A stretch of 5,762 nt of DNA from Clostridiales bacterium (GCA_003510345.1 DOMW01000058.1:1-5762), one strand, 5' to 3'; counted from the stretch's first letter, positions 1 through 5,621 are shown. The notes: generated by a model from the letters alone, not told the origin. Made by a program: numbers and translations.

Positions 1-26
1 CTACGGTTCTAAAAACTCCCTTATTA

Positions 27-91
27 GGGCATTCCTTTAAAGTTTTGGCGCTGCGTTGGGGTTCTTAGGGGCTTGCCCCTGAGCCGCCGGA
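27..91 (+). repeat. Dispersed intergenic repeat, copy A
   Basis: This copy begins GGGCATTCCT (27-36) and runs to CCGCCGGA (84-91). From the TTTTG at 43-47 onward it aligns with copy B at 196-243. By hand, 31 of 43 positions match over the main block, after one single-base gap. It contains a stem-loop at 67-80 (AGGGG, loop CTTG, CCCCT). Two more small hairpins follow: GCC/GGC at 83-94, and ATCCC/GGGAT with loop GCA at 104-116. No credible gene crosses it. The repeat type is unknown to me. It resembles REP- or MITE-like intergenic repeats in size and hairpin content, but that is inference. Confidence 0.6.
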
Positions 92-130
92 GGCATTTTA
101 ACCATCCCGCAGGGATACCTTGACCCCAAA

Positions 131-193
131 GGAATACCCGAAAGACAAATGTGGAATTGTCGAAATATCCTTTGGCTGTCTTTGGGGTATTCC
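131..193. repeat. 17-bp inverted repeat with one mismatch
   Basis: The left arm at 131-147 (GGAATACCCGAAAGACA) is the reverse complement of the right arm at 177-193, with a single mismatch opposite position 140. The 29-base spacer contains a smaller stem, GACAA at 144-148 with TTGTC at 157-161, which competes with the long one. The outer ends of both arms are the GGGTATTCCT word that also opens copy B (185-194) and closes the window (5753-5762). The arms are therefore probably two opposed copies of one repeat edge. A T-run does not follow on either strand, so it is not a terminator. Confidence 0.7.
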
Positions 194-243
194 TGTTTTG
201 CGTTGCTTTGGGGTTCGTGGAAGCTTGTTCCCAATCCACCGGA
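163..243 (+). repeat. Dispersed intergenic repeat, copy B
   Basis: The left part, AAATATC at 163-169 through GGGTATTCCT at 185-194, matches the last 31 bases of the window with one gap. The right part (195-243) matches copy A. The central stem-loop survives as GGAA/TTCC around GCTTG, although several stem bases differ from copy A. This suggests that the folded form is what is kept. The element contains the right arm of the inverted repeat. The rest of the gap up to the promoter, 244-329, is AT-rich and shows nothing I can name. Confidence 0.6.
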
Positions 244-329
244 AAATCAGTATATCGCCGCTGCCAAAACCAATACAAAACAATGCAAATTGCAATTCGC
301 AAATAAAATAACCTTTTGCTATTCCTGTG

Positions 330-357
330 TTAGATGGTAAAATAAGTATAGTATAAT
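330..357 (+). promoter_or_regulatory. Probable sigma-A promoter of the zinc-ribbon gene
   Basis: A perfect -10 hexamer TATAAT lies at 352-357. The best upstream hexamer, TTAGAT at 330-335 with a 16-base spacer, is a poor -35. There is no TGN extension. Transcription would start near 364 and give a leader of about 60 bases. The gene's Shine-Dalgarno, AAAGGGG at 408-414, sits 9 bases before the ATG at 424. A second -10-like hexamer, TATAAC at 368-373, lies 16 bases downstream because the region is duplicated. Confidence 0.55.
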
Positions 358-372
358 AGAAGTATAGTATAA
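344..372 (+). repeat. 13-bp direct repeat spanning the -10 region
   Basis: AAGTATAGTATAA occurs exactly at 344-356 and again at 360-372, separated by the three bases TAG, for a period of 16. Each copy supplies a -10-like hexamer (TATAAT, then TATAAC). The repeat could be a slippage duplication that doubled the promoter, or a pair of binding sites for a regulator. The sequence alone does not decide between these. Confidence 0.75.
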
Positions 373-423
373 CAATAAGAGTAGTTTCTGGTAAATTCCA
401 TCGGCGCAAAGGGGACAGGTAGT

Positions 424-1092
424 ATGAAAAAATGTATTCGCTGCGGCAGGGAAATACGTGACGACGCAAAATTCTGTACAAAATGCGGCGCGCGGCAAAC
501 AGAGGAACGGGCGGCTGTTTTTTGCCCGCATTGTGGCAGGAAGCTGCCGTACGACGCAATATACTGCGCGTATTGCGGGCGGCCGCTCGAAGCGGGAACG
601 GCGCAGCGACTGCCATTTTTTTCGACTTTTTCCGCATCGGCAAACCGCGCGGCGGGAAATTTGGCCGTCGTTTCGGAGCGGGAAAAACTGTACGCAATTT
701 TTTGGGTTGCCGTCGCCATATTGCAGGTGATAATAGGCTGCGGGATCATTCCGTTCTTCATAGTAACCGGGTTGATCTACCTCGGCGTGGCGGCGCTCAA
801 TTTTTGGAGCGCTTACCAGTCGTTCATCTTCGCGCGGCGCATACTGTTCGACCCGACCGGCATTATCGGGCGATATGAAAAAATCACCCCGTTTGCCGTC
901 ACCCTTGCCTATAACCTCTTGATTTTCATACTGGGTATTATCGAAGGGGGCGGCGCGTTCCTCATCGTCGTCGGCCTGCTCGCCACCGCCGTTTCCATAC
1001 TGGATATTTTGCTGCGCAGCTTTGTGCTGCAAAACAGGGCGGAATTTGAGCAATTGGAAAACGCCCATAGCGCCGGGCAGGATAGCCCGTGA
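424..1092 (+). CDS. Double zinc-ribbon integral membrane protein, function unknown
   Basis: The protein has 222 residues. The N-terminus carries two zinc ribbons: C4-x2-C7 with C18-x2-C21, and C34-x2-C37 with C48-x2-C51. Each has the CxxCG form typical of small bacterial zinc-ribbon and double-zinc-ribbon domains. A linker (about 55-88) follows, then hydrophobic stretches at about 89-106, 107-126, 155-173 and 177-199. These suggest up to four membrane spans, with the ribbons probably in the cytoplasm. The tail (200-222) is polar. The start is supported by AAAGGGG 9 bases upstream. The gene is monocistronic here and converges on deoD, with 31 bases between the stops and no visible terminator. 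Proteins of this layout are common in Clostridia but lack a settled role. The ribbons could bind nucleic acid or protein, and I do not assign a function. I am sure of the gene and domain layout only. Confidence 0.88.
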   Translation: MKKCIRCGREIRDDAKFCTKCGARQTEERAAVFCPHCGRKLPYDAIYCAYCGRPLEAGTAQRLPFFSTFSASANRAAGNLAVVSEREKLYAIFWVAVAILQVIIGCGIIPFFIVTGLIYLGVAALNFWSAYQSFIFARRILFDPTGIIGRYEKITPFAVTLAYNLLIFILGIIEGGGAFLIVVGLLATAVSILDILLRSFVLQNRAEFEQLENAHSAGQDSP

Positions 1093-1123
1093 CTCAGGCA
1101 ACCACTGATAGCGCTTACCCAGT

Positions 1124-1834
1124 TCACCCGGGCGCGATCTCGAGCGCCAGTTCCATCATGTTTGTGAAGTCGCGCTCGCATTCCTCGGGCGTGGAGAATT
1201 TCCCGTCGAGCGGGCAGTCGGACACGGTGGCGATGCAAAGCGCCTTTTTGCCGAAACGCGCCGCGTTGGTGTAAAGCGCCGCGCTCTCCATTTCTACCGC
1301 GAGCACGCCCAGCTTGCGCCATTCGGCAAGGCTTTGGGCGTCGTCATAAAAATAATCCGCGCAGAACAGATTGCCCACCTTATAGGTGAGTCCCATTTTT
1401 TCCGCCTGCTCCGCCGCCGCTTTTAAAAGCCCGAAATCCGCGATGGGCGCAAACCTGCCCGGCATACGGAACTGGTAGTCGAAATTGCTCACGGTACATG
1501 CGGCTTGCCCTATGACGATATCGCGCACATCGAGGCCGGGGTGGATGCCGCCCGCCGTGCCCACGCGTATGATCTGTTCCACGCCCAGGAATTCAAACAG
1601 ATCGTGCGAATAGATGCCCATCGAGGGGCAGCCCATGCCGCTTGCCGTTACCGTGAGCCGTTTGCCCTTATACAGGCCCGTAAACACCGGGATCCCCCGG
1701 ATATTGCTTACCTCTTCCCGTTCGGTGAGGTACGTTTCCGCTATAAATCTCGCGCGCAACGGGTCGCCGGGCATCAGCACCGTCTTCGCGTATTGTTCCG
1801 GTTCCCCCGCGTAAAAAATGGATGGTGTTCCCAT
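1124..1834 (-). CDS. deoD: Purine nucleoside phosphorylase, DeoD type
   Basis: This cytoplasmic enzyme cleaves purine (deoxy)nucleosides with phosphate to a free base and (deoxy)ribose-1-phosphate. It has 236 residues, close to the roughly 239 of the hexameric E. coli type. Family motifs are in order: MPGDPLRA at 21-28 with the phosphate-binding Arg27, GMGCPS at 66-71, RVGTAGG at 90-96, the nucleoside-binding EMESAALY at 181-188, and TVSDCPLDG at 203-211 with the catalytic Asp206. The start has a GGGAG site 6 bases upstream. The gene lies 51 bases after the oxidoreductase gamma gene on the same strand. No terminator is visible between them, so read-through from that operon is likely. A lone TATACT in the gap has no good -35 and is weak support for a private promoter. 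The family call is firm, but exact nucleoside preference (guanosine, inosine, adenosine) is not visible. Confidence 0.95.
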   Translation of the reverse strand: MGTPSIFYAGEPEQYAKTVLMPGDPLRARFIAETYLTEREEVSNIRGIPVFTGLYKGKRLTVTASGMGCPSMGIYSHDLFEFLGVEQIIRVGTAGGIHPGLDVRDIVIGQAACTVSNFDYQFRMPGRFAPIADFGLLKAAAEQAEKMGLTYKVGNLFCADYFYDDAQSLAEWRKLGVLAVEMESAALYTNAARFGKKALCIATVSDCPLDGKFSTPEECERDFTNMMELALEIAPG

Positions 1835-1885
1835 AGGTTGCTCCCTGCCTTTCGGTTTTCTATCAATGATTGGTAGTATAGCTTT

Positions 1886-2431
1886 TTATAGCTGTTTCTT
1901 CGCCGCTTCCATCCCCATGTCAATCGCTTTTTCATTCAACGGGATCAGGTGTTTTTTCTTCTCGCCCATCACCTTTTCCAGGCATTGTATGATCGTCTTA
2001 TTCTCCACAATGCACACACAGGCGTTGTACGCGCCCAGCATCACCATGTTCGCGGCCTTCACGCTGCCTGCCTGTTCGGCCAGGCTGTTTGCCGGTATGC
2101 GCAGCACCTTGATATCGCCGCGCGCGGGCTGTACTTCTATGAGGTCAGAATTCATGATGAGCAAGCCGTTTGGCCGGACCGCCCGCTCAAACATCTCCAT
2201 CGAAGGGCGGTTCATCACGATAGCGCAATCCGCTTCCACCACCACCGGCGAAGCGACTTCTTCATCCGACACGACCACATTGCAGTTTGCCGTGCCGCCG
2301 CGCATCTCCGGCCCGTAGGCGGGAAGCCAGGATACATTTTTGCCTTCGGCAAGCCCCGCGTAGGCAAGTATCTGCCCCGCCAAAAGCACGCCCTGCCCGC
2401 CGAAACCCGCGCAAATTATCTGTTCAGTCAT
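1886..2431 (-). CDS. vorC: 2-oxoacid:ferredoxin oxidoreductase, gamma subunit
   Basis: This is the 181-residue gamma subunit of a four-part CoA-acylating 2-oxoacid oxidoreductase; in this superfamily the gamma domain helps bind CoA and assemble the complex. The N-terminal GFGGQGV at 9-15 and the PAYGPEMRGGTA block at 37-48 are hallmarks of the gamma/KorC family. NMVMLGA at 128-134 is a further family block. Length fits the family. The ATG overlaps the beta-subunit stop by 4 bases (ATGA at 2428-2431), which indicates translational coupling, and a GAGG site lies about 7 bases upstream. Its partners are encoded directly upstream. The vor name follows the alpha subunit; kor-type function on 2-oxoglutarate is an alternative. 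Confidence 0.92.
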   Translation of the reverse strand: MTEQIICAGFGGQGVLLAGQILAYAGLAEGKNVSWLPAYGPEMRGGTANCNVVVSDEEVASPVVVEADCAIVMNRPSMEMFERAVRPNGLLIMNSDLIEVQPARGDIKVLRIPANSLAEQAGSVKAANMVMLGAYNACVCIVENKTIIQCLEKVMGEKKKHLIPLNEKAIDMGMEAAKKQL

Positions 2432-3183
2432 GCCTTTTCCTCACTTCCCCTGTCCTTGGTAACCCCCAGCGGATACTGCGGGATCATATTCTCTTTCAGC
2501 CAGTCGATCGATTCCAGCGGCGAAAGGCCCCAGTTTGTGGGGCAAGTGGAAAGTACTTCCACGAGCGAAAACCCCTTGCCGCCCATTTGGTATTCGAGCG
2601 CCTTTTTGATCGCTTTTTTCGTCTTCAATATGTGCGGCACGTCATGCACGGAGGTGCGCTCGATATAACACGCGCCGTTTATCGTGCCCAGCAGCTCGGC
2701 GATGTTCACCGGCCTGCCCTGCGTCTGTTCATTCCTGCCATAGGGCGAGGTCGTCGTCACCTGCCCCACGAGCGTGGTGGGCGCCATCTGCCCGCCCGTC
2801 ATGCCGTAGATTGCGTTGTTCACAAATATCGTCGTGAAATTCTCGCCCCGCGCCGCCGCGTGCACGATTTCCGCCGCGCCGATCGACGCGAGGTCGCCGT
2901 CGCCCTGATAGGTGAACACCAGCGTTTCGGGCAGCACCCGCTTGATACCCGTCGCGACAGCGGGCGCCCTGCCGTGCGCCGCCTCCATCATGTCGCAGTT
3001 GAAATATTTGTAGGCGAACACGCCGCACCCCACGGGTGCGATGCCGACCGCCTTATCCTGCATACCGAGCTCTTCCACACATTCCGCCACCAAACGATGG
3101 ATGATACCGTGCGTGCACCCCGGGCAATAGTGAAGGGGTACATCCGTAAGCATGCCTGTCTTTTTGAAAATCGTCTTCGCCAT
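2428..3183 (-). CDS. vorA: 2-oxoacid:ferredoxin oxidoreductase, beta subunit (TPP-binding)
   Basis: This 251-residue subunit carries thiamine pyrophosphate and, with the alpha subunit, forms the catalytic unit that decarboxylates a 2-oxoacid. The TPP/Mg motif is present as GDGD at 94-97 followed by NN at 122-123. HGRAPA at 70-75 and YGMTGGQ at 126-132 are family blocks. Cys20 and Cys23 (CPGC), Cys53 (VGCG) and Cys214 (TCPTNWG) match the pattern of four cysteines that hold a [4Fe-4S] cluster in characterised archaeal two-subunit 2-oxoacid:ferredoxin oxidoreductases. The start is strongly supported: GGAGGGG at 3191-3197 lies 7 bases before the ATG, inside the end of the alpha gene. Only one base separates the alpha stop from this start. 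The symbol follows the usual VOR naming and the substrate is inferred. Confidence 0.93.
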   Translation of the reverse strand: MAKTIFKKTGMLTDVPLHYCPGCTHGIIHRLVAECVEELGMQDKAVGIAPVGCGVFAYKYFNCDMMEAAHGRAPAVATGIKRVLPETLVFTYQGDGDLASIGAAEIVHAAARGENFTTIFVNNAIYGMTGGQMAPTTLVGQVTTTSPYGRNEQTQGRPVNIAELLGTINGACYIERTSVHDVPHILKTKKAIKKALEYQMGGKGFSLVEVLSTCPTNWGLSPLESIDWLKENMIPQYPLGVTKDRGSEEKA

Positions 3184-3184
3184 G

Positions 3185-4246
3185 TTATTTCCCCTCCTTC
3201 ATGCGGATGATCTGCTCCAATATCTGCGCGGGCGTGGGGATAACGCCGCCCTGCGTACCGAAAAACGCCACCGGGACTTTGTCGCAAACCGCAAGCCGCA
3301 CATCTTCCAGCATTTGCCCCTGGTTCATTTCCACGTCAAGGATGCCTTTTACGCTGCCGGCGGCTTTGGCGAATGTATCGTAGGGGAACGGCCATAAGGT
3401 AATGGGGCGGATAACGCCAACCTTAATACCCAGTTCACGCGCTTTTTGCGCCGCGTTTCTGGCGATGCGCGCGATCGTGCCGAACGCGGCGATCACATAT
3501 TCCGCGTCATCCGTCATATATTCCTGTACACGCACTTCGTTTTTGACCACTTCGTCATATTTTTCCTTGAGCTTCCTGTTCACTTCGCTGCATATTTCCG
3601 CTTCGATATACAGGGAATTGATGACGCGCCGCGGTTTGCTCCTGTCGCTCCAGCCGTTTGCCGCCCACTCTTTTTCGGGCAGCATGGGCGGCTCGCCGCG
3701 CCGAAACTCCACCGGCTCCATCATCTGGCCGATCATGCCGTCGCCCAGTACCATAACGGGCATACGGTACTGGTCGGCGAGGTCAAAACCGTCCTGCACA
3801 AGGTCGGCCGCCTCCTGCACGCTCTGGGGCGCCAGCACGATCATATGATAGTCGCCGTGGCCGCCGCCTTTTGTCGCCTGGAAATAATCGCCCTGCGAAG
3901 GCAGTATGCCCCCGAGGCCGGGGCCGGAGCGCATAATATTCACGACAACGCAGGGCAGCTCCGCGCACGCTATGTAACTGATACCCTCCTGCTTTAAGCT
4001 TATGCCCGGCGAGGAAGAGGACGTCATAACGCGCGCGCCCGCGCCCGCCGCGCCATACACCATGTTGATCGCCGCAATCTCGCTTTCCGCCTGTACGAAC
4101 GACCCGCCTACCTGCGGCATACGCCGCGACATATACTCGGGGATCTGGTTTTGCGGGGTGATCGGATATCCGAAGAAAGCCTTACAGCCTGCTTTGATCG
4201 CCGCCTCCGCTATTGCCTCATTCCCTTTCATCAATACTTTTGCCAT
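3185..4246 (-). CDS. vorB: 2-oxoacid:ferredoxin oxidoreductase, alpha subunit VorB
   Basis: This 353-residue catalytic alpha subunit pairs with the beta subunit to convert a 2-oxoacid plus CoA to acyl-CoA, CO2 and reduced ferredoxin. GYPITPQ at 26-32 is the signature of the N-terminal pyrimidine-binding domain, with the conserved E54 of AESE nearby. RSGPGLGG at 106-113 follows, and the C-terminal domain is marked by IRPITLWPFP at 279-288 and EMNQGQM at 306-312. As I recall the family, the overall sequence is closest to proteins annotated as 2-ketoisovalerate ferredoxin reductase VorB, which points to branched-chain 2-oxoacids. 2-oxoglutarate or other 2-oxoacids cannot be excluded. Spacing is 29 bases after the ferredoxin gene. 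The ribosome site is weak: AAGGA lies about 12 bases upstream and a closer GGA 8 bases upstream, so coupling to the ferredoxin gene may help. Confidence 0.93.
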   Translation of the reverse strand: MAKVLMKGNEAIAEAAIKAGCKAFFGYPITPQNQIPEYMSRRMPQVGGSFVQAESEIAAINMVYGAAGAGARVMTSSSSPGISLKQEGISYIACAELPCVVVNIMRSGPGLGGILPSQGDYFQATKGGGHGDYHMIVLAPQSVQEAADLVQDGFDLADQYRMPVMVLGDGMIGQMMEPVEFRRGEPPMLPEKEWAANGWSDRSKPRRVINSLYIEAEICSEVNRKLKEKYDEVVKNEVRVQEYMTDDAEYVIAAFGTIARIARNAAQKARELGIKVGVIRPITLWPFPYDTFAKAAGSVKGILDVEMNQGQMLEDVRLAVCDKVPVAFFGTQGGVIPTPAQILEQIIRMKEGK

Positions 4247-4275
4247 TTTGATGATCCATTCCTTTGCCTGAGAAT

Positions 4276-4479
4276 TTAAATTTTTTCCACTTCAATTGCC
4301 GTATCCGGGCACATACGCGCGCACGCCGCGCATGAAACGCACGCATCCATGTCTCCTATGCCAATCGGGTGGTATCCTTTCGCGTTGAGCTTATCTTTGT
4401 TGAGCGCCAGCAGGCCTTTAGGACACGCCGCCGCGCACAGGCCGCAGCCCTTGCATGTATCCTCGTAAATCAATATCAT
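4276..4479 (-). CDS. vorD: 2[4Fe-4S] ferredoxin, delta subunit of the oxidoreductase
   Basis: This 67-residue bacterial-type ferredoxin is the electron-transfer subunit of the complex. Two clusters are predicted from C9-x2-C12-x2-C15-x3-C19-P and C47-x2-C50-x2-C53-x3-C57-P, all eight cysteines being present. It is the first gene after the promoter at 4582-4610, and the order delta-alpha-beta-gamma is common for these complexes. The ATG has AAGGTG about 7 bases upstream. Because it is encoded with the other subunits, it is more likely a bound subunit that hands electrons to a free ferredoxin than the free carrier itself. That last point is inference. The family call is very safe. Confidence 0.94.
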   Translation of the reverse strand: MILIYEDTCKGCGLCAAACPKGLLALNKDKLNAKGYHPIGIGDMDACVSCAACARMCPDTAIEVEKI

Positions 4480-4530
4480 ACCCGTTCACCTTATCCTGTA
4501 ATATTTTCCGTTTGATCATGCGGCAACATA

Positions 4531-4560
4531 CAAAAAGAACGCCGCGTCCGCGCAGCATTC
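4531..4560 (-). terminator. Terminator-like hairpin in the vor operon leader (possible attenuator)
   Basis: On the minus strand, GAATGCTGCG pairs with CGCGGCGTTC around a CGGA loop, occupying 4537-4560. That is 10 pairs, two of them G-T, and it is followed directly by TTTTTG (4531-4536). This is the form of an intrinsic terminator. It lies between the promoter at 4582-4610 and the ferredoxin start at 4479, about 15-45 bases into the predicted transcript. It would therefore stop or attenuate the operon's own transcript. Alternatively it ends read-through from the aldolase gene. I saw no known riboswitch fold and no upstream antiterminator arm. Confidence 0.55.
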
Positions 4561-4581
4561 CCATGCCTTGCTTATGATGCT

Positions 4582-4610
4582 ATCATAGCAGTTTCCGTAA
4601 TTTTCGTCAA
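4582..4610 (-). promoter_or_regulatory. Strong sigma-A promoter for the vor operon
   Basis: Read on the minus strand, the -35 is TTGACG (4605-4610), the spacer is 17 bases (4588-4604), and the -10 is TATGAT (4582-4587). Each hexamer differs from consensus by one base and the spacing is ideal. Transcription would start near 4575, leaving a leader of about 95 bases before the ferredoxin gene. This is the best promoter in the window. Confidence 0.8.
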
Positions 4611-4621
4611 GTTTTCGGGCA

Positions 4622-4684
4622 ATGGGGCGTTGCCTTTAAGGGGGTCCTTAGCGCTGCCAGGTAAGCACTGGTCAAACAGTGGTT
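4622..4684 (+). repeat. Degenerate repeat fragment and post-stop motif
   Basis: Two things are seen here. First, 4627-4657 (GCGTTGCC ... GGGGTCCTTAGCGCTGCC) loosely matches the centre of copy A (GGGGTTCTTAGGGGCTTGCC at 57-76) and may be a decayed copy. This match is weak. Second, on the minus strand the bases just after the aldolase stop read AACCACTG (4677-4684), a ten-base spacer, then GCTTACC (4660-4666). The same two blocks with a shorter spacer lie just after the zinc-ribbon gene stop, at 1100-1119. CACTG/CAGTG at 4666-4681 can form a small stem, but without a T-run it is not a standard terminator. Confidence 0.35.
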
Positions 4685-4688
4685 AGTA

Positions 4689-5534
4689 TTATGCCTTTCC
4701 GTCCGCGCCGCAAACCTTTATCCTATTTGCCACCAGCTCAAACACTTTTTGCCGCCCGGCTTTCCCAAGAGGCTTCGGGTCGTACGCATCCGGCGTTTTT
4801 GCCAGCGTTTCCTTTATGCCGTCCGTAAACGCGCAACGCAGCTCCGTCGCGAAATTCACTTTGCATATCCCTGCCGCGATGCATGCCCGCACTTGCTCAT
4901 CCGAAAGCCCGGAGGCGCCGTGCAACACCAGCGGGAGGGAAACCAGCTTTTTTATCTCCCGCAGGCATTCCATATGCAGCACGGGAACACCGGTATATAC
5001 GCCGTGCGCCGTGCCAATGGCGACCGCAAGTGAATCTATGCCTGTGCGCGCGGCAAATTCCGCCGCCTCGGCGGGAACGGTGTACCCGCCACCGCCTTCC
5101 ATGTCGTCTTCCTTGCCGCCTACTTTTCCCAGCTCCGCCTCCACGCTCACGCTGTTTGGCCGGGCGAACGCCGCCACCTTTTCCGTCAGGGCGATGTTAC
5201 TCTCAAAATCCTCGCGCGAGCCGTCTATCATAATAGAAGTGTACCCGGCGCACAACGCCCGCGCGCACATATCAAAGCTTTCCCCGTGGTCAAGGTGCAG
5301 CGCCACGGGCACGGCCGCCCTTTCCGCAAGTGCGGCTACGTTCGCGTAATATAACTCCAGGCTCCCATACCGCACCGTGCCGGGCGTCGTCTGTATGATC
5401 ACGGGCGCGTGCGCCTCCTCGGCGGCGGCGACCACCGCTTGCGCCATCTCCATGTTTTCAATGTTGAACGCGCCCACGGCAAAGTGTTCCGCCTGCGCCC
5501 TCCCGAGCATTTCTTTTGTATTTACCAGCGGCAT
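4689..5534 (-). CDS. Class II ketose-bisphosphate aldolase, GatY/KbaY type
   Basis: This zinc-dependent aldolase reversibly splits a ketose 1,6-bisphosphate (tagatose or fructose) into dihydroxyacetone phosphate and glyceraldehyde 3-phosphate in the cytoplasm. From the ATG at 5534 the protein has 281 residues, normal for the family. HLDHG at 80-84 supplies the catalytic Asp82 and zinc ligand His83. GTAHGVY (His177) and VLHGASG (His205) give the other zinc ligands. EAELG at 132-136 (Glu134) and KVNFATE at 225-231 (Asn227) line the site. The TPG near residue 50, the EDD after LGKVGG, and the C-terminal pattern recall E. coli GatY/KbaY more than the glycolytic enzyme. Substrate is still uncertain, so no symbol is given. 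An in-frame TTG at 5546 would add four residues, but its G begins the GGAGGGG ribosome site, so the ATG is the start. The gene has its own leader. It may share little with the vor operon, since 209 bases and a promoter separate them. Confidence 0.93.
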   Translation of the reverse strand: MPLVNTKEMLGRAQAEHFAVGAFNIENMEMAQAVVAAAEEAHAPVIIQTTPGTVRYGSLELYYANVAALAERAAVPVALHLDHGESFDMCARALCAGYTSIMIDGSREDFESNIALTEKVAAFARPNSVSVEAELGKVGGKEDDMEGGGGYTVPAEAAEFAARTGIDSLAVAIGTAHGVYTGVPVLHMECLREIKKLVSLPLVLHGASGLSDEQVRACIAAGICKVNFATELRCAFTDGIKETLAKTPDAYDPKPLGKAGRQKVFELVANRIKVCGADGKA

Positions 5535-5537
5535 TTT

Positions 5538-5544
5538 CCCCTCC
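5538..5544 (-). promoter_or_regulatory. Shine-Dalgarno that fixes the aldolase start
   Basis: GGAGGGG on the minus strand lies with its GGAGG core 5 bases before the ATG at 5532-5534. The possible TTG start at 5544-5546 overlaps this site and has only a T-rich stretch upstream. The shorter protein is therefore the real one. Confidence 0.88.
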
Positions 5545-5578
5545 AAAAAATTAAAACTCCGGTGTTGTTTTTACACCG
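5545..5578 (-). terminator. Short hairpin plus T-rich run in the aldolase leader
   Basis: On the minus strand CGGTGT (5573-5578) pairs with ACACCG (5560-5565) around the 7-base loop AAAAACA. It is followed by GAG, TTTT, AA and TTTTTT, up against the Shine-Dalgarno. The stem has only six pairs, so termination would be weak. It could be a leaky terminator of an upstream transcript, an attenuator, or a 5' stabilising hairpin. It lies within the predicted aldolase transcript. Confidence 0.4.
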
Positions 5579-5612
5579 TAAAGGACGATATGTTTTCCCT
5601 TTCTTCGTTTCC

Positions 5613-5621
5613 AGTATAGCA
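5613..5621 (-). promoter_or_regulatory. Extended -10 promoter candidate for the aldolase gene
   Basis: TGC followed by TATACT on the minus strand (-10 at 5613-5618, TGC at 5619-5621) forms an extended -10 element. No recognisable -35 is found at 16-18 bases (GTGTAT at 17). Transcription would begin near 5606, giving a leader of about 70 bases. The remainder of the gap to 5731 has no credible gene. Its only other structure is a small AT-rich stem, AAATAC/GTATTT at 5706-5723. Confidence 0.45.

Noticed and set aside
24..302. Short open frames on either strand across the left repeat region
   Set aside because: They read through the repeat copies and hairpins, lack ribosome sites and have no recognisable domains. 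Repeats often yield such frames.
319..1101. 260-codon open frame on the minus strand opposite the zinc-ribbon gene
   Set aside because: It mirrors a real gene with good start signals and shows no domain of its own; its composition is typical of an antisense shadow.
1093..1123. Shared bidirectional terminator between the convergent zinc-ribbon and deoD genes
   Set aside because: No stable stem followed by T residues is present on either strand in these 31 bases.
2287..3210. 307-codon open frame on the plus strand opposite the beta and gamma subunit genes
   Set aside because: It is rich in Arg, His and Pro, has no recognisable domain or ribosome site, and lies antisense to two genes with clear family motifs. 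It is a by-product of GC-rich codon use.
4420..4566. Possible leader peptide starting at ATG codons near 4566 and 4560 and crossing the leader hairpin
   Set aside because: The frame runs on into the ferredoxin gene and stops inside it instead of ending in the leader, and it lacks a run of regulatory codons, so it does not fit classical peptide attenuation.
5600..5613. Catabolite-control (cre-like) site TGGAAACGAAGAAA next to the aldolase -10
   Set aside because: It has about three mismatches to the cre consensus and lacks the palindromic right half.
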